Shown piece after piece: positions 62,035 to 64,000 of a stretch of 64,000 bases of DNA. Each line of letters opens with the position of its first letter. The first letter of the stretch is position 1. The stretch spans positions 1-64,000 of the forward strand of contig NZ_CAKZYF010000055.1 in NCBI RefSeq assembly GCF_937884665.1, given 5' to 3'. A program made the position numbers and the translations under genes. Under the pieces are notes generated by a model. The model saw only the letters and a list, made by a program, of their open reading frames with translations, made no database searches and was not told the origin of the DNA. The DNA comes from an uncultured Allomuricauda sp. Lineage in GTDB: Bacteria; Bacteroidota; Bacteroidia; Flavobacteriales; Flavobacteriaceae.

Positions 62035-63690
62035 ATGAAAGACCCACGTTTTCCAGAACTTACTTCTAGACAAATAACCATTTTAAAAGGATATGGTGCG
62101 CTGGAGAGTCATCCGCCGGAAACGCGTGTTTTCGCATTGGGGGATTTGCAATATGATTTTTTTGTGGTGCTGGATGGGGAAGTCTCCATTGAAGATCCCT
62201 ATAATGAAAATAAGGTAATCGTTGCCCATAAAAAAAATGAGTTTACAGGGGACAGTGGGATGCTTTCCAACCGCGGAGCCCAGTTTCATGCCATTACCAA
62301 AGGAAACACCTGCCTTCTGAGAATTACGCCTAAAAGACTCAAGGAAGCTATAGCCAAACATAGTGATATCAGCGATGTGCTCTTGAATGCATTTTTGTTG
62401 CGACAGGAAACGGTACTATCTGAATTCACTGGCGGGATTATGTTACTCGGGTCGGGCAACTCCAAAGAGACCTATGCAATTCGTGATTTTATGGATAAAA
62501 ATCATATCTGGTATAATTTTTTGGACATCGATATCTCCAAAAGGGCATTGGAACTCCTAAATAACTTTAACCTTACGGAAAGTGACCTCCCTATTTTAAT
62601 AAACAGTGAGGCCAAAGTATGCCAAAACCCATCTTTGGAACAAGTGGCCCGTTATTCAGGGGTACTCATGGATTTTGAGGACAAGGTTTTTGATTTGCTT
62701 GTGATCGGTGCGGGACCCGCTGGTCTGGCAGGCAGTGTATATGCAGCCTCAGAAGGATTAAGTGTGGTGACCATAGATAGTAAAGCACCAGGGGGTCAAG
62801 CAGGGAAAAGCTCAAAAATAGAGAATTATTTGGGGTTCCCCACTGGGATTTCGGGTAGTGATTTAGCGAATAAAGCTTATGTGCAGGCCCAAAAGTTTGG
62901 ATGTAACATTTCCATTCCCCACGAGGCAGAGCGGGTGGAACACACCGGCATGCATTTTATTTTGTACGCTTCCAATGAAAAAGTTATCAAGGCCAAAGCT
63001 ATCATGGCCGCAACCGGTGCCAGCTATAGAAGTCTTCCCATTGAGAATATTGAAAAATTTGAAGGGAGCGGGGTATACTATTCCGCCACAGGAATGAATG
63101 CTTCAGCCTGTAAAAATGAGTTGGTTGGTGTGGTAGGAGGGGGAAACTCCGCCGGACAAGCCGCACTTTTTCTTGCAGACCATGCCAAAGAAGTACATGT
63201 TATTTTGAGGGGTAACGATTTAGGTGCCAAAATGAGTGATTATCTGGTACAGCGGATAGAGGCTTCGGAGAATATTTTTGTCCATTTGGGGACACAGGTC
63301 AAGGAACTGCATGGACAATATCATTTGGAATGGTTGGTATTGGAAAACACTGACGGGACAAGAACGCAAAAAGAAATCACCAACTTGTTCACGTTTATTG
63401 GTGCAAGGCCGTGTACAGACTGGTTAAAAGGTTTGGTGGCAACGGACGAAAAAGGGTTTATTTGCACAGGACCAGGAATAAAGGAAGAAAGTCTTTTCAA
63501 ATGTTCTATTTATTCTGGAAGGAAACCTCAATCTTTGGAGACCAGTATCCCAGGATTTTTTGCCGTAGGTGATGTACGAAAAGGTTCGGTAAAACGTGTA
63601 GCGTCCGCAGTTGGGGAAGGGAGTATGTGTGTAAGCCAAGTGCACCAATTCCTGGATGATTTAAAAAAAGTTCAAATGGTGGAAACATGA
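62035..63690 (+). CDS. cNMP-binding / thioredoxin-reductase-like flavoprotein
   Basis: This 551-residue protein has three parts. Residues 1-130 form a cyclic-nucleotide-binding-like domain (FFVVLDGEVSIEDPYNENK). Residues 140-215 form a thioredoxin/glutaredoxin-like fold (IMLLGSGNSKETYAIRDFM). Residues 218-551 form a pyridine-nucleotide flavoreductase with FAD motif LLVIGAGPAGLAGSVYAASEG, NAD motif VGVVGGGNSAGQAALF and a late FFAVGDVRKGSVKRVASAVGEG. The redox CxxC of thioredoxin reductase is replaced by YYSATGMNASAC, so it does not use that dithiol. It may be a ferredoxin- or quinone-type reductase gated by a ligand. Confidence 0.85.
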   Translation: MKDPRFPELTSRQITILKGYGALESHPPETRVFALGDLQYDFFVVLDGEVSIEDPYNENKVIVAHKKNEFTGDSGMLSNRGAQFHAITKGNTCLLRITPKRLKEAIAKHSDISDVLLNAFLLRQETVLSEFTGGIMLLGSGNSKETYAIRDFMDKNHIWYNFLDIDISKRALELLNNFNLTESDLPILINSEAKVCQNPSLEQVARYSGVLMDFEDKVFDLLVIGAGPAGLAGSVYAASEGLSVVTIDSKAPGGQAGKSSKIENYLGFPTGISGSDLANKAYVQAQKFGCNISIPHEAERVEHTGMHFILYASNEKVIKAKAIMAATGASYRSLPIENIEKFEGSGVYYSATGMNASACKNELVGVVGGGNSAGQAALFLADHAKEVHVILRGNDLGAKMSDYLVQRIEASENIFVHLGTQVKELHGQYHLEWLVLENTDGTRTQKEITNLFTFIGARPCTDWLKGLVATDEKGFICTGPGIKEESLFKCSIYSGRKPQSLETSIPGFFAVGDVRKGSVKRVASAVGEGSMCVSQVHQFLDDLKKVQMVET

Positions 63691-63691
63691 C

Positions 63692-63740
63692 CTACTGGAG
63701 TATCTACTTCGGATAGGTCTCCAGTAGTCGGTTTTGTTTT
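63692..63740. terminator. Convergent hairpin between the flavoprotein and nitronate monooxygenase genes
   Basis: CTACTGGAG at 63692-63700 pairs perfectly with CTCCAGTAG at 63719-63727, followed on the plus strand by TCGGTTTTGTTTTT. It overlaps the last codons of the minus-strand gene. Confidence 0.65.
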
Positions 63741-64000
63741 TGAATGGCTTCCTTAAATTCCAACTTTAAGCTTTCTACCAAATCTAGAACGGACAGCACA
63801 TTTTGTATGGTAGTGACTCCTTGCCCTGCGGACCAGATGGTCTTCCACGCCTTGGCTTCGGTATCCAGTTCTTTTCCAAAATCGACTTTATGGCCCTTTT
63901 TTAAATCCTCCTCAGAAATACCTGCAGCTTGCAGGCTAGCTGCCAAAAAATTGGCATGTACCCCAGAAATTGCGGCAGTGTAGACTACATCGCTGGCTCC
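63704..64000 (-). CDS. Nitronate monooxygenase-like protein, C-terminal part
   Basis: This gene is cut by the right window edge. Read on the minus strand the frame is open to the edge (GASDVVYTAAISGVHANFLAAS and onward), and the track start inside is only a TTG. The visible 98 residues match the C-terminus of nitronate monooxygenase/2-nitropropane dioxygenase family flavoproteins. AISGVHANFL is the typical FMN-barrel end, and KAWKTIWSAGQGVTTIQNVL is the typical tail. The enzyme oxidises alkyl nitronates in the family. The main part lies beyond the window. Confidence 0.8.
   Translation of the reverse strand, partial: GASDVVYTAAISGVHANFLAASLQAAGISEEDLKKGHKVDFGKELDTEAKAWKTIWSAGQGVTTIQNVLSVLDLVESLKLEFKEAIQKQNRLLETYPK

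Overview
ORGANISM. The window reads as chromosomal DNA of a marine member of the Flavobacteriaceae (Bacteroidota), possibly close to Muricauda/Allomuricauda. This placement is inferred from gene content and was not tested by a search. The supporting signs are a complete Bat operon, a T9SS-type C-terminal sorting domain on a giant secreted protein, an IPExxxVDY-family protein, viroplasmin-type RNase H, LytTR regulation, few Shine-Dalgarno sequences, and several promoters of the Bacteroidota form TAnnTTTG. Base composition looks even, at roughly 40 percent GC. I saw no insertion sequence, prophage, CRISPR array, rRNA or tRNA.

LAYOUT. 0-9 kb is core metabolism: a PurF-type amidotransferase, a PfkB kinase, RNase H and purN on the minus strand, then acpP-fabF-rnc, an IPExxxVDY protein and pyruvate kinase on the plus strand. 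8.8-12.3 kb is a small regulatory and redox patch: a LOV-like PAS protein, an AraC regulator, a short ORF, an AhpD-like protein, a secreted cupredoxin-like protein and a TetR regulator. 12.3-17.4 kb holds DNA polymerase IV, a CYTH protein, an AEC permease, a Tat-exported HisC-like aminotransferase and pheS. 17.7-19.7 kb holds a SulP anion transporter whose 3' end runs into a decayed beta-carbonic anhydrase gene. 19.7-29.2 kb is the moxR-DUF58-bat operon. 29.4-31.8 kb has an SDR enzyme and three small genes. 31.8-34.7 kb is a sucrose module (amylosucrase-like GH13 plus fructokinase). 34.8-41.1 kb is a 2034-residue secreted putative metzincin with C-terminal repeats and a duplicated translation-start region in its leader. 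41.5-48.6 kb is mixed: a PPP phosphatase, an OmpA protein, ALDH7, DUF1304, 3-hydroxyanthranilate dioxygenase, a CAP lipoprotein and CvpA. 48.6-53.7 kb has glpD behind a LacI-type palindrome, a PDZ-hydrolase, a membrane LytTR regulator and a lipoprotein. 53.8-59.9 kb has a second SulP transporter and a four-gene envelope cluster built around a membrane-tethered HTH protein, followed by azurin. 59.9-64 kb has a YheT hydrolase, a bestrophin, a cNMP-binding flavoprotein and the edge of a nitronate monooxygenase gene.

HOW THE GENES WORK TOGETHER. The bat genes overlap or nearly abut, so they are probably one transcript encoding a MoxR ATPase and its VWA/TPR membrane partners. The amylosucrase and fructokinase genes overlap by one base, which fits conversion of sucrose to a glucosyl product and fructose, with the fructose then phosphorylated. 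The 55.4-59.2 kb cluster couples a predicted transmembrane DNA-binding protein to three exported proteins. It is the best candidate here for a little-described system. All functions are read from sequence motifs and family knowledge; no search was run.
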